Part shown: piece after piece, positions 22,981 through 33,196 of the stretch
Position numbering within the stretch: position 1 is the first letter of the stretch
Layout: every line of letters begins with the position of its first letter
Origin: Lineus longissimus
Taxonomy: Eukaryota > Nemertea > Pilidiophora > Heteronemertea > Lineidae
Length of the DNA stretch: 64,000 bases
Reading direction: 5' to 3'
Assembly (NCBI RefSeq): GCF_910592395.1
Contig: NC_088312.1
Span: 19,167,292 to 19,231,291 of the forward strand
Notes under the pieces: generated by a model
What the model was told of the DNA's origin: nothing
The model's input: only the letters and a program-made list of their open reading frames with translations
Database searches by the model: none
Translations under genes and position numbers: made by a program

Positions 22981-25585
22981 ATGCATGGGATACGATCGGT
23001 TTTCTTCATAAGCATCGCCATAATCATGCATGAACTAATGGCGTCTTCTGACTTTGAATCATTGGGGGAAACAGATCTGTACAGTACCTATGCGGACAGA
23101 AATGGCTATCACTTCTCTGAAAATGCTGATTGCAGCATCTTAAATGGCCTGCGTATTCGCTGGTTAAGCAAAGTGACTGTAGAACAGTGTATGAAAGTGT
23201 GCGTTGATGATGAGAGGTGTCGTGCTTTCCAGTGGTGCGTTGAACGAGATATTACTGGTCCGTGTCGATTGATGCGGACGTGCGTTGTCAACAGAAAATG
23301 CGCGCATGTGAATAATCATCTGTTTCTCAAACAAAATAACCCAGGTAAATCTTAAGACTCGAAATCAACGTTGGACCCGAGTCAACGTTGATTGTAATTG
23401 GTCGGCTTCAGGGGAAATGGCCAAAGACATATTTCGACCAAGCGTATAGATCATTGGGGTGATGCGGTTAAAATGCCATTTATTTCATTGAAAAAGTCTA
23501 ACTGGTTGGAAAGTTAGAACCTCTTTATTGAGGACACCTTTGGGCGTGACAAGTGCCGTCTTTAATGGAGAGATGTCCTGATTAGATACGTCAAAACATA
23601 TGGAAACAACCAAGTTGAAACCAAAACTAGGTTGACCTTGACAGATAGGTCTCCGCTAAGGGAGGTCGCCCTGTACAATTCTATATTGAGTGGCTTAGAA
23701 ACCAATGAAAGGTCTAATCAAAATTGTGTCACGTCCGTTGATCAAACAAGCCCTTCGTGATACACGACCCACATAACCACTGGCAGTGGTCAACGTACAT
23801 GTACCCCATCTACGCTTAACAGGGGCCTAAATCTTCCTCGAACAGAGAATATTTCAAACAATAAAATTTGCCCAAAACCTCGGAAGCTTTCATTTTAGCG
23901 CCACCTCGCGGTGGGCCGGCAAGGGTACAACCAATACTTTCCTGAGTACGGATAAGTTCCTAAAATCAACTGGCGGTCGGATTTTAACCATATAGTAGTC
24001 GGGTTGTCATCGCAGGTCGCAGTCACTTAACTCTTCTTTGCGAAGCACACAAAGAAAATATCTGCAAATCATATTGTTGGCTATTTGTTAGAAAAACACA
24101 TTTGTAGCGAACGACAGTTTCCAAAAGAATCGAAGCAAAGTCTTGCACCCCTTTTTTTTCTTTTGCGACTGGCATGACTTGACGATCACACAACTGATTT
24201 GAATCTTAATAATTCGTACCGCTCCAAAAGTCGTTTTTACGGTGGCTGGGAAAGGACATGGTGATTTTTTTTTCAATGACGGAGTTTTTTTTATCTCAGG
24301 CGCCTGACTTACGAAGTGACGATTTTTTAAAAAATCTCAAGCGCCTGAGATAGAAAGAAAACTTCGTCATTCGTAAGTCAGGCGCTTGAGTTACTAAGTC
24401 AGGTGACTGAGTTATAAGTCAAGCGCCAGATTAAAAAATCACCATGTCCTTTCCCAGCCGCCGTACGTTTTGGAGCTGTACGAATGGTTCTATCTTCAAG
24501 GGGCTGTAAACATGATATGGACAGATGGTCAAAAAGACCTCTCCAACATTATCCCGCAGAAAGTTACCTTTTTGGTGAAAAGGCTTTAGATTTTACACAG
24601 TCATACAAATACAAAGAGCAAACTTCCTTTCAGCTCAATCCAGACGTATCGCGTTTAAAGCTCAACCCGGATACGACTGCATTGGAGATGAACTGGTGAG
24701 GAAATATGCAATATCTTGCGAGAAATGTCAACATTTGTGTAGCGAAGTCCCCGGATGTCTTGCCGCTGTATGGACGGCGGTGAATGTTGGGAAATGTTAT
24801 GCCAAGAGCGCATGTATAAATCGTATGAAACGTCCTCACAGGCTCAGAAAGCGACTGTTTGTGTTGAAGAGAAGAGGTACTGTTATTGTTCTTCAAACAA
24901 CTTAGACTTCTGATTCAGCAGTTTAAGTTGGTGTATTTGACAAAAATGACAAGGCCCTGGAAAACTATCACATTATAAGTTAGTAGCGACTGGATTCCAT
25001 TGTGGAATTTTGCTTTCGAATGCCGGCTGAAATTTTTTTACAGTTGCAAGAAGGTAATGACCCTGTAAAATATACGTAAACGAGATAAATATGCAATCAT
25101 ATACATACTGTATCTAGCTGACAAATGGAAAAACGTGAATCATTGCATCAAGAGCTACGGAGGTTTACGGGGGAGCTCAGTCGTATCATGAGGGAGTTTT
25201 CCTAAAGTCCCGAGTGAACGCCTTCCCATTGTTTGCCGTCGCGATCAGTGGAATTAGCCAAAACTCACTAGTCTTTGTCGGCGCAAGCGGCAAGACATGT
25301 GGTATGAATAGGACTCGCGTCGATTGCTTTTCTTTTGAGCATCCATCTTTCTCTTCAGATGTCCAGTGTAATCAATTTCGAGTTCAGGAAAGAAATATCC
25401 ATAAATCATTTCGTCATGCGAGACTTACTCGACGTCAATGCTTTTATCGGTTCAACGTGAAAATAAGACACAATGTAAACGTGTTTGTCTGCGCAGGAAC
25501 TGTGTTGGAGTGTCCTCTAATGAAGAACGTGGTCTATAATAAACATGATAAAGATAGTAAACGCCACCTTTGCCATGTTTTCTAA
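22981..25585 (+). CDS. Secreted PAN/apple-like cysteine-rich protein, copy A, 277 aa
   Basis: Spliced model: exon 1 22981-23344, exon 2 24634-24876, exon 3 25359-25585. Donors are G|GTAAAT and G|GTACTG; acceptors are CCTTTCAG and CTCTTCAG. Both introns are phase 1, and the joined frame stays open to TAA. The start was chosen at the Met opening a hydrophobic signal-peptide-like segment (MHGIRSVFFISIAIIM). Each exon carries one repeat-like module. Exon 1 has a CMKVC...CRAFQWC...CRLMRTC cysteine pattern, exon 2 CEKCQHLC...C...C, and exon 3 a shorter, cysteine-poor version ending CPLMKNVV. This spacing resembles PAN/apple domains, which bind proteins or sugars outside the cell; that assignment is by pattern only. 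The gene converges on an inverted paralogue at 41927-43784. Confidence 0.65.
23345..24633 (+). other. Intron 1 of PAN-like copy A with foldback insert
   Basis: At 1,289 bp it is 787 bp longer than the matching intron in the right arm (42919-43420, 502 bp). The extra part carries inverted copies at 24213-24270 and 24433-24485, centred on GGGAAAGGACATGGTGATTT. Between them lie several CGCCTGA(C/G)TTA-type repeats. The right arm has only one of the two foldback halves. Confidence 0.6.
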
Positions 25586-26066
25586 CATTCAGCGTACAGA
25601 AATAATTTGGACGTATTTTTGCGTCAACACGTTGGTGTTGCCAAGACCGTTTGTTCAGATCAGTTAAAAGAGATGATGATGGAACAATTGTGAACTCAAA
25701 AGAACAAATTTTGGATGAACAGGTCAACTTTTACACTAATCTTTATACTAAGGGTAATGTTAGCCAACACCTGATTCACAAAGCCCTCTAAGATTTCCGA
25801 TCTAAGAGTTCTCTTAGAGGACACTTACGGAAAATGTACGCAAACACGAAGATTTATTCACAGAACCTTCTTAGCCTATTCTAAGCAATTGCGTAGGATA
25901 AGTGAACAAGTAACGTTAAGTGAATGCGTAACTACAGCAATAACCATTGTATGTGGGTTCACGGCCAGCGCAAGACTGGCCTTATTATGCAAATAGCGTT
26001 ATTACGTGAAAAGGATCACAGTACACCTTTATAAGTCTGTTTCTTGTAAAATTTCGCACACACTTT

Positions 26067-28075
26067 GTGTCGGTGACTAGGCCAGCAGTGATGACGGACA
26101 GACATGACAGTGAGAAAAGGCAAAGAAAGGCAAACTTCACGCCACGAGAAATACAAAAACTCGTCGATCTGGTGTCCGCGAGGTGGAAACTGATAAGCAG
26201 CAAGTTTGGGGATAATGTGACTCTTGAACGAAAAAACAAGGCCTGGAAAGAAATTACTCTTAAAATTAACAGTATTTTGCCATGCCTTCGAACTAAGGAA
26301 GAGTTGACGAAAAAATGGGACGATCTCAAACTGAATGCGAAGAAGAAGGCATCAAAGAAGACGCGTTCGGTGGCTGTAACAGGGAATCTTCCCCTAGACG
26401 ACCCGTCCTCGGGTGACAATTGTGCCAGTGGTGGAGGAATGTCATGTAGCCCCGACGACATGGACGAGAGGATTGTTGGACTAATGGCCAATGACCTTGT
26501 CCAAGGCATTGATGGAGGGTTCGACTCGGCAGCCAGACAAACCACACCTAAAAGCAGGACAAAGGTATGTACTGTAAAGTCGGCTCAAAAAGAGGGCCAA
26601 AAAAATTGTCGCCAAAGACTCTTTCTGCAATTGGTTCATTCACATTCGAGGCTTCAACATTGATTGGTTGAATCAAACTACTGATGCTTATTGTCAAAAA
26701 TTGCCTCAGCACTTTGTGTTGCTCACTGAATTACCATCGCATTGGCTTTCTCAAGAGCCGAAACTAGTCGCGGCTGGCGCATGTACCTAATCGTCCCGCT
26801 ATTTTTATAGGTTGAACAATATGTGGCATTGCGTGACTCGTCCATGGCATTGCAAATAATGTGGTTCCCAACGTTATTGGGACCATCCGCTTGCATCTAT
26901 TGAAGATACCCTCTGTTTTCAGACTGTGAAGTCGCCAACTATGATGTCACCAAGTCACGGCGCATCAGGTAGTGACGCATCAGGTAGTGATTTTGATGAC
27001 TTTGATATCTCGCAAGGCAGCCCCACTTTTGGCATCACATCGAAGAGGTCGAAGAATAATCCGCATTATGAAGGGTCTCCAATTAGAAGCCCAACACCAC
27101 CACCGTTTGAGAGGTAAGAATATAGGCCTACAGAGGGTAGAAACATGTATAAATAGGCATAACGGGCACGTTGTTTTAAAAGTTCTCTTCTCCTACTGTA
27201 GTAAATGCAGCTTGGTCGTTAGAGGCCACTGAAATATCCCGTCAAGCCGAAACTAGAGTGTTTTGTAGTACCGGTGTAATGTTTTTGAGTGTTTCTGTTT
27301 TTGAGTGTTTCCCCTCATTGTTTGGGAACGCTCAAAAATAGATTGACAAGTTTTTCTGTGTATCCCCCCTATTGAAAAGTCATGGTCTCTCTAGCTGCCT
27401 ATTGTTTGGAAACACTGACACATGGGAAACAACCACAGATGTTACACCGGTACATGTAGTAGGTCAATGAAGGCGGATGACACGTTGTGTCACTTCTGCT
27501 GGAGACAAAGCCATATAAATTATTAAGTAACAGTAGTTTCATCATTGCTATAATTATGTAGTTTTCATCATTGCTATAATTATATTATAATTATAGCAAT
27601 GATGAAACTACTGTTACTTGAAACCCCTCCAGTGGAGTTTCCTTTTAAAATGGCTGTTTTTCCCAACAGAACGCAAACGCAAGTGAAGCACCAGCCCTGC
27701 GTCAAAAGACCAAATGCGTCTGCTGCTGTCGGGGTTGCCATCGGGACACCGGAAGCGAAATCGTCTAAGACCGCACCTCCCCCAACACCAAGTGCCGAAC
27801 TGGTCACCATTGAGAAACAACGCCTGGAAATCGACAAGCAGCGGCTAAAGCTTGAAGAAAAAAGAACTAAGTTGACAGAGACGGCTGTAGAATTGCTTCA
27901 AACCTTGGTGTCTATTGAGAAAGATAAAGTGAAGGGCAATGAAAGGTATGTAGACAAATCAAAGGATGATGTACATGTACCTGTTAATAATTTTGAGCAA
28001 TTTAAAAAAGGATGCAGACCAAGAAGTAAGTTGTGGGTCTTAGTATATTTCATTACATTTTGCCCTTCACTATAG
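26067..28075 (+). CDS. Harbinger Myb/SANT-like DNA-binding protein, spliced
   Basis: Exon 1 26067-26564, exon 2 26923-27113, exon 3 from 27670. Donors are AAAG|GTATGT and AGAG|GTAAGA; acceptors are TTTTCAG and CCAACAG. Phases (0, 2) match and the frame runs open for about 364 residues to the stop at 28075. A further donor (AAAG|GTATGT at 27945) could instead lead to another exon. Exon 1 encodes a trihelix Myb/SANT-like domain (FTPREIQKLVDLV, later KAWKEITLKI and LTKKWDDLK), about residues 25-95. A linker rich in Ser, Asp and Pro follows, then a charged coiled coil in exon 3 (IEKQRLEIDKQRLKLEEKRT). In this superfamily the protein brings transposase to the element ends and nucleus. An internal Met at 26091 is an alternative start. 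Confidence 0.75.
27525..27619. repeat. Perfect 33-bp hairpin
   Basis: 27525-27557 and 27587-27619 are exact reverse complements, ending AAGTAACAG and CTGTTACTT. The 29-bp loop holds a further, slightly altered direct copy of much of the stem (CATCATTGCTATAATTAT). The hairpin sits in the second Myb-gene intron, about 50 bp before exon 3, so it could affect splicing. Confidence 0.9.
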
Positions 28076-28134
28076 CATGTTAGATGTGGCATAATTTGAT
28101 GATTAGAACGTTTGATTGACCATTATCCCAGACA

Positions 28135-29185
28135 CCAAATAGGCGTCTACTTAAATCGAATGAGCAAAACGCTTTCGAACACATAACAATAAATCGAATG
28201 AACTGTTTGATTTTTTCGAATGAATCAAAACGTGATCAAATCGACGATACATAGAATCAAATCAAATCGCATTCGATTGTAACGATCGAATGCAGCTGGT
28301 GGAATCGAACGAATGCCGGAACAGCTCATCCCGCAATTCATTCGATTCATAATGTGCGACATTCGTTCGATTCGCCAAGGGTCATGTGCCATCTTGTGAC
28401 GTCACTGCATCAGTCGCCTGGATGCGCGGAGATTGTTGATTACTTTCGATCTTTCTTGGCGATTCTTCAGCTTCCACAATGACAGAAATGCGTGTTAGCA
28501 TTCGAAAAAATGGGGAATCTCATGGCAAGGTAATAAACTTTTTTTTTTAAAGTTTCGAGATCATGGAGGCTGCCATCTTGTATATCACGTGACTATAAAA
28601 ACTGCGCTGCCTGGATTGAGTCACGTGCCAGCATTAACCAATCGGAATCGAATAGGATTTACTGTGAAAATCGAATGAATGAGTGTACGAATCGAATGAA
28701 CGCGCGGAGAAAAATCGAATGCATGTGTGCAAAATCGAATAAAAGTGTAGGAAAATCGAATGAAAGTATGAAAAAATCGAATAGACCTGTTCAGAAATCG
28801 AATGAACAGTTTAGAAAATCGAATGAAACCTGTTCAGAAATCGAATGAATGTGCGCAAGGATCGAATGAAGGTATGCAAAAATATCGAATGGACGTGTTC
28901 AAAATCGAATGAATGTGCGCAATAAAGACGAGCGGTATGTTCGGTTAATTAACGAATGTCGTGGTTGACTTTATAGGATTAAAAATGTTACTTCGATTTC
29001 ATCGAATGAATATGTCAGTGATCAAATGAATATAGCTGCATTGAATTGAATGAATGTCCATGAAATAATCGAATTGTGTCTAATGAATCGAACAAATGTA
29101 ATGAATTTCATGAGAAATGGAATGAATGTTGTGACAAATCGAACGAATGTTGTAAATAATCGAACGAATGCTGTGAAAAATCAAA
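28135..29185 (+). repeat. Degenerate array of AATCGAATGAA motifs
   Basis: Dozens of ATCGAATGAA-like motifs recur at roughly 15-30 bp spacing, densest at 28630-28925, and fade at both sides. Linkers often read TGTGCGCAA or CTGTTCAG. A 69-codon open frame at 29050-29259 is created by the repeat and is not a gene. The array fills the space between the two Harbinger genes. Confidence 0.8.
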
Positions 29186-29414
29186 TTTTGCTACAAAAAA
29201 CGTGCCATACTTCACATCTGAAAAATGGACTGATCTATTTCAACACGGAAGTGCGGTAAATATATACGACTGGCAGTAAGCCAATAAAGTTCATAGTTGA
29301 CCTAAATGTTTTCCACAAGCCAAATTAGCATATGAAAATGTGTTTCACTTTGTCTTTAGTTTGAAATTAAATTCTGATAAGTTCGGTAACACTTCTTTAC
29401 ATTTTCTTCTTCAG

Positions 29415-30842
29415 TTAGTTAAAATGTTCCCTTATAATCCTCGCTCTTGTCCTTAGACCTTCCTCGTCATCTTGCAGTAGAGGTGGGTTGTCGTCATCCT
29501 CTGGATCGTCGTCATTATTAGGCACACCGGGTAAAAGAGGTACACCACGTTCTTCACATACATTGTGCAACACTGCGGTTGCCACCACAACCTGGCAACA
29601 CTTCCTTGGGATCAGCCTAATGACACCCTCTGAAACGACGAAAATGTCTTGATTTCCTTTCTCCAAATACATGTACACAGGCATTGCCATGCTGCAGAAT
29701 CGGGTCAGGAGCCGTTGTAACTTTCCAGGTGACAGCACCTACATTTCGATATTAAAATGGATTACATTGAGAGTGCTGCCACCTGGAAAGTTGCAACGGT
29801 TCCTGACCGATTCTACAGTATTTAGAATCTTCGGATTCTTGTTTATTCTTGGGGGGGGGGGGGGTAATTTCCCCTACACGACCGTTTACAGCACATGAAT
29901 ACATGTAGGTGAAAGCCTAAGGCCATAACACCTCGTGTAAGCCAAAGCTGTCACAGGCATAAGGCGTTAACAAAAATTAACAGGCATTACCTTCTCTGTT
30001 GAGGCACAGCATCTCATCTTCCAACGCCCAAATGCCCAAATGTCCTTTCGATGACTGAACGTACTCGCCGATGGTGAGCGTTGTACCGCCTTTCAGCTGC
30101 ATCCGCTGGATTTCGAACTGGGGTAAGAAGCCACGATCGCAATGGATACGCCTTGTCTCCAAGTAGAAACCCGGCATGACCAATACCTTGTTGCATTTCA
30201 CGATTTAGTTCACTATTGGACCATATGAATGCATCATGAGTGGATCCGGGCCAACGTGCGACGATATCCGTGAACTTCAAATCAGGGGAGCACACACCCT
30301 GGATGTTCAAAGCATGGAAACTTTCCTGCACACATAAGCCTCTTCATTCTGAGTTGGACTTCTGACGGCAACCAAACTCCCATCAATGCAGCCAAGTACG
30401 TTAGAATCCTATTTCTCCTCGTGTAAAATCCTTCAGAAATGCGCTCTTGGGTCTCCAGATCATGAGGAAACGAAATGAACTACCTTGCTCTGTTTACCAG
30501 TGCTTCCGATACTCTAGTAATTATCCTCGACACGGTTGGCTGACTTACATGAACCATATCAGCGTTCGCTAATTGCAAGGATCCGGTAGCGTAGTATCTT
30601 AGAGCTGTTAGCACTTGTAATGTACTAGGGATAGCATGGGACCTTCTCGTTGGGTGTTCTACATCTTTTCCTATAAGGTCTATTACTTCCAGAATGATTG
30701 GTCGGGTCAGTCTGTGACGCCTAAAACGTTGATCGTCATTGAACTCGTCTAACGGGTGCACACGATCTCGGCAAACCCGCTCGCGACGAATAGCTCGCTG
30801 GTTTTCCTCCTCAATAACAACGAGAGCGGCTGCCATCTTCAC
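29415..30842 (-). pseudogene. Harbinger (HARBI1-like) DDE transposase, broken
   Basis: Read on the minus strand from 30842. The N-terminal part has the family's RFRRHRLTRPIIL, TALRYYATGS and VSQPTVSRII segments. Further on come GCIDGSLVAV (first catalytic Asp), FHALNIQGVC, DIVARWPGSTHDAFIW (second Asp region), LLGDKAYPL and ERRYNAHHRRVRSVIERTFG (catalytic Glu region). A spliced C-terminus follows (CCQVVVATAVLHNVCEERG). A consensus donor at 29991/29990 and an acceptor at 29629 join in frame across a 361-bp intron. Damage: an in-frame TAG at about 30480-30482, frameshifts between the FYTRRN and GCIDG segments and again before FHALNIQ, and an 8-bp tandem duplication (CCCAAATG twice, 30027-30042). 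The enzyme would cut and join element ends if intact. Confidence 0.85.
29690..29822. repeat. Imperfect inverted repeat in the transposase intron
   Basis: About 46 bp near 29691-29736 (AGAATCGGGTCAGGAGCCG onward) matches the reverse complement of about 29770-29820, with several mismatches. A G12 run follows at 29853-29864. It lies within the predicted intron 29630-29990. Confidence 0.7.
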
Positions 30843-31025
30843 AACGCTCGCCTACATAGCACTAAGTGTACTCTAAGAGGGCGTAAGGACCACACGTAGA
30901 TTTACGGACTTGTTACGCATTCACTTACAATTAAGAGTGCTTCGTGACCACCACGTAACTGCTAAGTAAACACTCAGAGGAGGTTACGCACACGTAACTC
31001 GTTAAGTGGGCTTTGTGAATCAGGC

Positions 31026-31665
31026 GGGTCTTTTTAGATGAGCCTGCGTTTGGGTTGGAATAGAATTGTGAGCATAACCACATAAGCTTGCTTGACTTCG
31101 ATAGATAGCTGTATCCGTCATATTGAATCCCGTATTGGGATTACTGTGTCAAGACTGATCGTAAATGCCATGGAATTAGCAACTTTCGCGCATATAGCCT
31201 ATGACTGCAACTTAGAATATCTTTCTAGGATTTTCCGTATTGCGTTTTACAGAAGTTGTTTAGAGTATGTCCGTAAATATTGCAGCATACTATCTTAATT
31301 CTCAAGAGGTTGGTTTACCAAATTTAACTCCAATATTTTATGCCCATTGCGATAAGCAACTTTCTTGTAAATGTTAAAACAAATCGGCAACACTTGGCAT
31401 ATATGTTTAGGAGATTCCGTCCGTGTTCGGGTTATGTCTTAGAGGTGGTTACTCTGAGGCCACACTGAATACCAACAGTCACTGCAGCTATGCATTTGGA
31501 CAATTGGGTCAGAAGGGGTATAAAGATTGTGTCCGTTAACCAGACAGCCGCCTTGCCAAGCTTCTTTAAAAGATTGAATCGTGCGTAGGGTCGCAGTCTG
31601 CCTGATGGAATACCAATACCATGTGCCATGCAATTAGCAACTTTCACTGACATTATAATTGGCAG
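31026..31665 (+). repeat. Diverged tandem-repeat block, left arm
   Basis: Repeats of TTAGCAACTTTC preceded by a CCATG(G/C)(A/C)A segment occur here and in inverted form in the right arm (37235-37990). Spacing between units is irregular, roughly 175-270 bp. The 68-codon frame at 31092-31298 is built from this repeat. Confidence 0.55.
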
Positions 31666-31859
31666 TTCTTAATGAATCTTGGTGTTATTTTACAAAGAAA
31701 CCTTCTCGGCATGCAAAATCCTGTATGAGATTAATCAATCTTGTTTAGTGTTAGTTCACTTGTCAGATTGGTAATCGATTACATTTTTTTGTCAAATTGG
31801 CCGCTCCTCCTAATTCCTTTCGCCACGGAGCAACCGTCATCGTCACCCTCTTCTAAAGG

Positions 31860-31925
31860 AGCTTCATGGACTAGTGGCTACCACCGCTGGCTACCACGCG
31901 GGTTGCATCCCGAGAAGAACCAAGG
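31860..31925 (+). repeat. tRNA-like SINE unit, left arm
   Basis: TGGACTAGTGGCTACCA is close to an A box and GGGTTGCATCCCGA about 33 bp later is close to a B box. The same unit is present inverted in the right arm at about 36915-36990, so it predates the duplication. Confidence 0.4.
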
Positions 31926-33153
31926 ATTGAATTTTTAGATCAGGTGCGGCTTTCAAAGAACGAAAGTTCCTGGTTCTTTCGAATGAGATTTAAAACCGAC
32001 GTTCCATGCATCTGGTGTCTATGCCTGGGCAGGCATGGCCATGCACGTTCGTTAGGTGGCCAAACCGCAGACTCCCCGCTTAAAACTCGATTTGTCTTCA
32101 CTTTCCGTTCCGCCTAGATATTCATCTAAAACTATCTTTATCTATACCAACACCAATACCTACCAATGTGCTAATCTATACCAATATTTTTTCCATTCCT
32201 GGTGTCACTTTTGTGATCACCAAAATACTCCCGGGAAATTTCTAAAGCGTGGTCAGCGAAAATGTCATCGTTGCTGATTCGCGAAGCGTATTGATAATAA
32301 CATCTCCTGCCAAGCTAGTGATTACGTCGCCAACTTGTGAGATGTGCCCGGCATGTCCGCTGTACCAATGCCACACGATGTACGTAAAGTGAGCAAGATT
32401 AAAAAACGGGTGTTGGGGTCACGTCTTAATCTCATTCGTCTGCTTGCATTCGATACGATACGGACTTTGTTTGGCATAGGAAACGCCGCAGGGGATGTGT
32501 GCAGTTCTGTATACCAATAGAAGAATAAACAATGGAGTTATTTTCTGGTATGGCGTCAATGGAACTTTCCCTTGGCATAACATATACTTTTGAGGGGTCA
32601 ATGCGCTTGGACAAATTGTATAACAACTAACTTGTCTCTTTTTTGTGGCGTGTTTTTGGGATAGAAAGAACAAGGTAATAGCAACTTTGGCCTGATTTGA
32701 TGATTTTTAGAGTGTTTTATGCCGCTTTTCTTCCTTTTCCATTCAGCGCATAATTAGGACTTGTCAAATCAACAATTTATAACAAAAGAGCAAATACATG
32801 TACTTTGACATCCATCATTATCTGATTTCGAAACCACTTTCCATTCATGAAATTTTGTATCCCAAAGTGACAACCGTGACAGTGACACCGACCTCTTAAG
32901 ATAACGTGTGCCTTCACTCAAGAAGCCGCAGACCTATCTCCATTCCTATCTGCCTTTCAAGATGAGCCGAACTCGTAATCAATTACACCAGGATTATAAC
33001 AAAATAAATTGCAGTTGAATTCTCATCCATTATCCTACTGCAGCCTGGCAATCCATCTGCCCGGCTAGCTACGCCTGCCAGAGACACAGATGATTGCATA
33101 ATCAGTTGTATAATGTTAATTGATGCGACACGTTGTGGGTTAAGGGCACTTGA

Positions 33154-33196
33154 TTAACACATCACAATTTAGATATATACTTTCGTATGAAAGCTT
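33154..33196 (+). repeat. 43-bp direct repeat, inner copy
   Basis: Identical to 20858-20900. It begins at the last base of the left arm, at the start of the spacer. Confidence 0.9.

Larger units (their letters stand above)
25770..31024. mobile_element. Harbinger-type DNA transposon, 5,255 bp
   Basis: The ends are a perfect 17-bp inverted repeat, CCTGATTCACAAAGCCC at 25770-25786 and its complement at 31008-31024. Inside are the two genes typical of the superfamily: a Myb/SANT-like DNA-binding protein on the plus strand (26067-28075) and a DDE transposase on the minus strand (29415-30842). The transposase is broken, so this copy is probably immobile on its own. The usual 3-bp target duplication is absent (AACA outside left, CGGG outside right), and sequence seen in the other palindrome arm is missing at this junction. 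Insertion was therefore followed or accompanied by a deletion. Confidence 0.9.
20903..33154 (+). repeat. Left arm of giant imperfect palindrome
   Basis: The arm matches the reverse complement of 35638-45877 in long collinear blocks: 20903-25768 pairs with 41743-45877, and 31026-33154 pairs with 35638-37852. By eye the first coding exon differs at about 5% of bases. Features unique to this arm are the Harbinger element at 25770-31024, an extra ~790 bp in the first intron of the PAN-like gene, and absence of about 2.1 kb found in the other arm (37853-39980). Shared cargo includes the PAN-like gene, two SINE-like units and a diverged tandem-repeat block. Confidence 0.92.

Noticed and set aside
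25452-25727. Minus-strand 91-codon frame opposite PAN-like exon 3, also open in the right arm
   Set aside because: It is antisense to an exon with matched splice sites and phase; its openness in both arms follows from shared sequence.
28135-29185. CRISPR-like or other regular repeat-spacer array
   Set aside because: Spacing is irregular, the repeats are short and degenerate, and the context is an animal transposon.
31092-31298. Conserved 60-70 codon frames in both arms (partner 37517-37735)
   Set aside because: They are translations of the diverged tandem repeat, not genes.
20858-33196. Left arm as a giant transposon with a 43-bp target duplication
   Set aside because: The arm has no terminal inverted repeats, transposase or integrase that would define such an element, and its inverted partner lies nearby; a repair-mediated inverted duplication fits better.
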